A DNA stretch of 63,458 bases from Nemertoderma westbladi (taxonomy: Eukaryota > Xenacoelomorpha > Nemertodermatida > Nemertodermatidae): assembly GCA_032718475.1 (NCBI GenBank), contig JAUCBJ010001625.1, positions 1-63,458 of the forward strand. The letters run 5' to 3'. Made by a program: the position numbers and the translations under genes. This document shows, one piece after another, positions 61,728-63,458 of the stretch. Below the pieces are notes generated by a model that worked only from the letters and a program-made list of their open reading frames with translations, was not told the DNA's origin and made no database searches. Position 1 is the stretch's first letter; each line of letters starts with the position of its first letter.

Positions 61728-62245
61728 CACTACAACGTAACGCCAATCAATTTTCCCCTCAGAGTTCGCGCGACGTAGGACGTAACAATCCGCCCGATTA
61801 TCATACTGTATACCACAAGAGTACTAGGAGAATTATCCCGCAGGTTATTGAGCGTTGAAGAATGTACTCGTAGAAAGTTGCGATGCCGAATGGCTTCGGT
61901 CGTGAGAGCGGGTCGGAGATAAACTCGATTAAACTCACTCAAATTGCAGAGTAATTTTTTGCTCCTAAGAACAAACAGTCGATCGGCAGGGGACTTTAAT
62001 TCAACCTTTACTAATCTAGGATACTTGGAAAAGGCAGGCTTCGGCAGACGACGCAATCCCATGATTTGAATATCTTGGCAGTTTATGGAATCGAGAAGTT
62101 TTCGGATCAGTTTGAAATCATCTTCGCCAGGTTGTCTATCCGATAATCCTTCCACGATAAATGACGAGCGGACATCTTCTGATTCCTTTTGCCGTTTTGC
62201 CTTTTCCAGTTTATTTTTAATTTGGAGCATTAGGGTGGTGGTGTT
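61728..62245 (-). pseudogene. LINE-Q ORF1, right of BEL-C
   Basis: The minus frame carries IKNKLEKAKRQKESEDVRSS, FIVEGLSDRQPGEDD, and IQIMGLRRLPKPAFSKYPRL. This resembles the RRM-like or 'esterase-less' ORF1 of CR1/Jockey-type LINEs, an RNA-binding chaperone. It stops at 61730 just before the BEL-C insertion. Upstream (above about 62245) the same open frame is LINE-R RT sequence (MMISKRKFSN), so the long frame is a fusion of the two LINEs at their junction. The ORF1 N-terminus is lost to 5' truncation. Confidence 0.65.
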
Positions 62246-63177
62246 GGAAAATTTTCTTTTCGATATCATCATGTACTCTGTTTTAGAAAGGTTTAGTGAC
62301 AGTTTATTGGCTATCAGCCAGTTGGAGACTTTTTCAAGTTCGAGATTAGCTTCTCTTAATAATATTTCAGGTGATTGGGAACTATGTGTTTAACTCGTGT
62401 CGTCGGCAAAAAGGACCGCCAAAAGTCTAGAACAATAATTGGGTAGATCATTTATATAGATAATAAACAATAAGACACAATAACACAGGGATCCTTGAGG
62501 TCTACCGCATATAAGATTAAGTGTACTAGAAATATGGCTACCTACTGTACTGCCTATACGTACTATCTAGGGTTACTAAGATAACTAGCTAATAATTTTA
62601 ACGGCAGCCGTATCACACCATAAGTTTCTAGCTTTTTTAATAATATTGATAATAATTTATATATTAAGTTTATAATTTTGTTTTTCGATATGAAACCAAG
62701 AAGTTGAATGTAAATTATTTTTTTAAAAATTTTAGAAAAAATGCTTCAAATAGAAATAGGTGTGTAGTTCGTCCTGTCTAGAGGGCTGCCGCCTTTATAA
62801 ATCTGTATTACTTTTGCAATTTTCATAAATGATGGATAAACTGCATTCCGCATGCGGCAATTAATTAATATAGTTAGGTGTAATGCTAATATTCCCGGCC
62901 CTATTTTAATTAATTTAATATAATAATAACTCGTTGATTTGTTTTCTGGGATGTCATTAATTATATTCAATACCTCCTCGCTTGACACTTCCCATAAGGA
63001 GAAAGAGTTCGGAAGTGGTGCTCTTAAATAAGTAGTGGGATTAATCGGACTATCCGGAATATTGGAAGCCAGTTTCGGACCGATAAAAGAAAAAAATTCG
63101 TTAAACGACTCTGCAATTTCCGTTGGATCTGAGATAATTTTTGTATTTTCGTTCTGTTGTATAATGGGTTGCGACAA
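62246..63177 (-). pseudogene. LINE-R RT, N-terminal half (right piece)
   Basis: The frame 63177-62746 carries IAESFNEFFSFIGPKLASNI, VSSEEVLNIINDIPENKSTS, FMKIAKVIQIYKGGSPLDRT and NYTPISI. These match the RT N-terminal region of CR1/Jockey-type elements. Further pieces with frame changes include a LFADDTS catalytic box (FADD at 62399-62410) and WLIANKLSLNLSKTEYMM. The RT is then broken by LINE-Q; its remaining half is at 20563-21035. Confidence 0.8.
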
Positions 63178-63458
63178 AACAGCGGCATTCGGTAGAGAGG
63201 GGGGGGGGGGGGGGGGGGGGTTGTAATGGGGGTTGGGCAGCCGTATCTGGAAATGAATGTAATGGCTGTTGTGTAGGGTGGACAGCAGTCACTAGTGGGT
63301 GTTGTATGGGGGGTTGGACAGCTGTGTCTGGAAATGGTTGTAATGTGTGTTGTAATGGGTGTTGTGTAGGGTGGACAGCAGTACAGTTTGGGGTAGGGCG
63401 GGTTGACCTCAGGTGACTAATGAAATGAATAAAGTGTCATATATTGATATTATGTGCT
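63178..63458. repeat. G22 run and degenerate GT-rich minisatellite
   Basis: A run of 22 G (63199-63220) is followed by imperfect units of about 100 bp containing gtagggtggacagcagt (63274 and 63368 region) and ttgtaatg. No gene is seen. Confidence 0.7.

Larger units (their letters stand above)
21036..62245 (-). mobile_element. LINE-Q, split by BEL-B, LINE-P and BEL-C
   Basis: Pieces in minus-strand order are ORF1 (62245-61728), ORF1 tail (39939-39787), endonuclease/RT (39722-37050), RT C-terminal and 3' UTR (36531-36134), and the last few tail bases at 21036-21045. The tail is a run of ataag (plus-strand) repeats at 36134-36153, into which BEL-B inserted. The protein end FFNRVVNIWNDL in 36365-36531 completes the CR1/Jockey-like RT. 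LINE-Q itself lies inside LINE-R. Confidence 0.8.
20563..63177 (-). mobile_element. LINE-R, split by a 41-kb nest of insertions
   Basis: The N-terminal RT half is at 62245-63177 and the C-terminal half at 20563-21035, same strand, with the sequence between made up entirely of LINE-Q and what landed inside LINE-Q. The protein motifs continue logically across the gap (KTEYMMISKR on the right, ETLMTKYLGL on the left). No target duplication could be fixed with confidence. Confidence 0.7.

Noticed and set aside
61730-62272. Single 180-codon gene
   Set aside because: Its first residues continue the LINE-R RT and the rest resembles LINE ORF1; it is a junction of two elements.

Overview
This window is eukaryotic and almost certainly from an invertebrate animal. 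No host gene could be recognised. Nearly all of the 63 kb is retrotransposon: three BEL/Pao LTR elements (a metazoan-restricted superfamily), at least three APE-type LINE families, a Ty3/gypsy relic, a Penelope-type hammerhead motif, tRNA-derived sequences and minisatellites. The species cannot be named from sequence alone.

Layout. (1) 0-3.3 kb holds short decayed pieces: a LINE 3' end, a tRNA-headed SINE-like stretch, a second LINE reverse transcriptase (RT) tail and a gag-like relic. (2) 3.3-14.3 kb is BEL-A on the minus strand: gag, protease, RT/RNase H, integrase and then an extra 3' open reading frame (ORF3). No LTR pair was found. (3) 14.3-16.5 kb is the 5' half of a LINE (LINE-P, plus strand). 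(4) 16.5-20.5 kb is a hammerhead motif, tandem repeats, a Ty3/gypsy RT/RNase H relic and a 43-bp minisatellite. (5) 20.5-63.2 kb is a nest. An outer minus-strand LINE-R is split by minus-strand LINE-Q. LINE-Q is itself split by BEL-B (21046-36133, minus, 5-bp target duplication ataag), by a LINE-P 3' fragment (36540-37049, 8-bp duplication) and by BEL-C (39940-61722, plus, 1239-bp LTRs, duplication gaaat).

The main result is ORF3. All three BEL elements carry a related ORF downstream of pol, where errantivirus-like elements carry env. It is intact in BEL-C (1417 aa). Its middle resembles a DEDDy 3'-5' exonuclease fold, followed by two CCHC-type zinc knuckles and a Lys/Arg-rich tail. No signal peptide or membrane segment is visible. 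The third exonuclease motif lacks its usual Asp in both elements where it can be read. BEL-C is young, with about six LTR differences, yet it lacks RT and most of integrase, so it should be non-autonomous.

Two further unusual features are tiny palindromes. One 20-bp hairpin occurs nine times in BEL-B, is read in three frames, and most often encodes GRLASLP. A second hairpin family occurs seven times in and beside BEL-A. BEL-C also carries nested tandem duplications (1409 and 4005 bp), one of which creates a chimeric ORF; a structured leader with three back-to-back perfect hairpins; and sense-strand splice-donor-like motifs embedded in gag as QVS/KVS codons.
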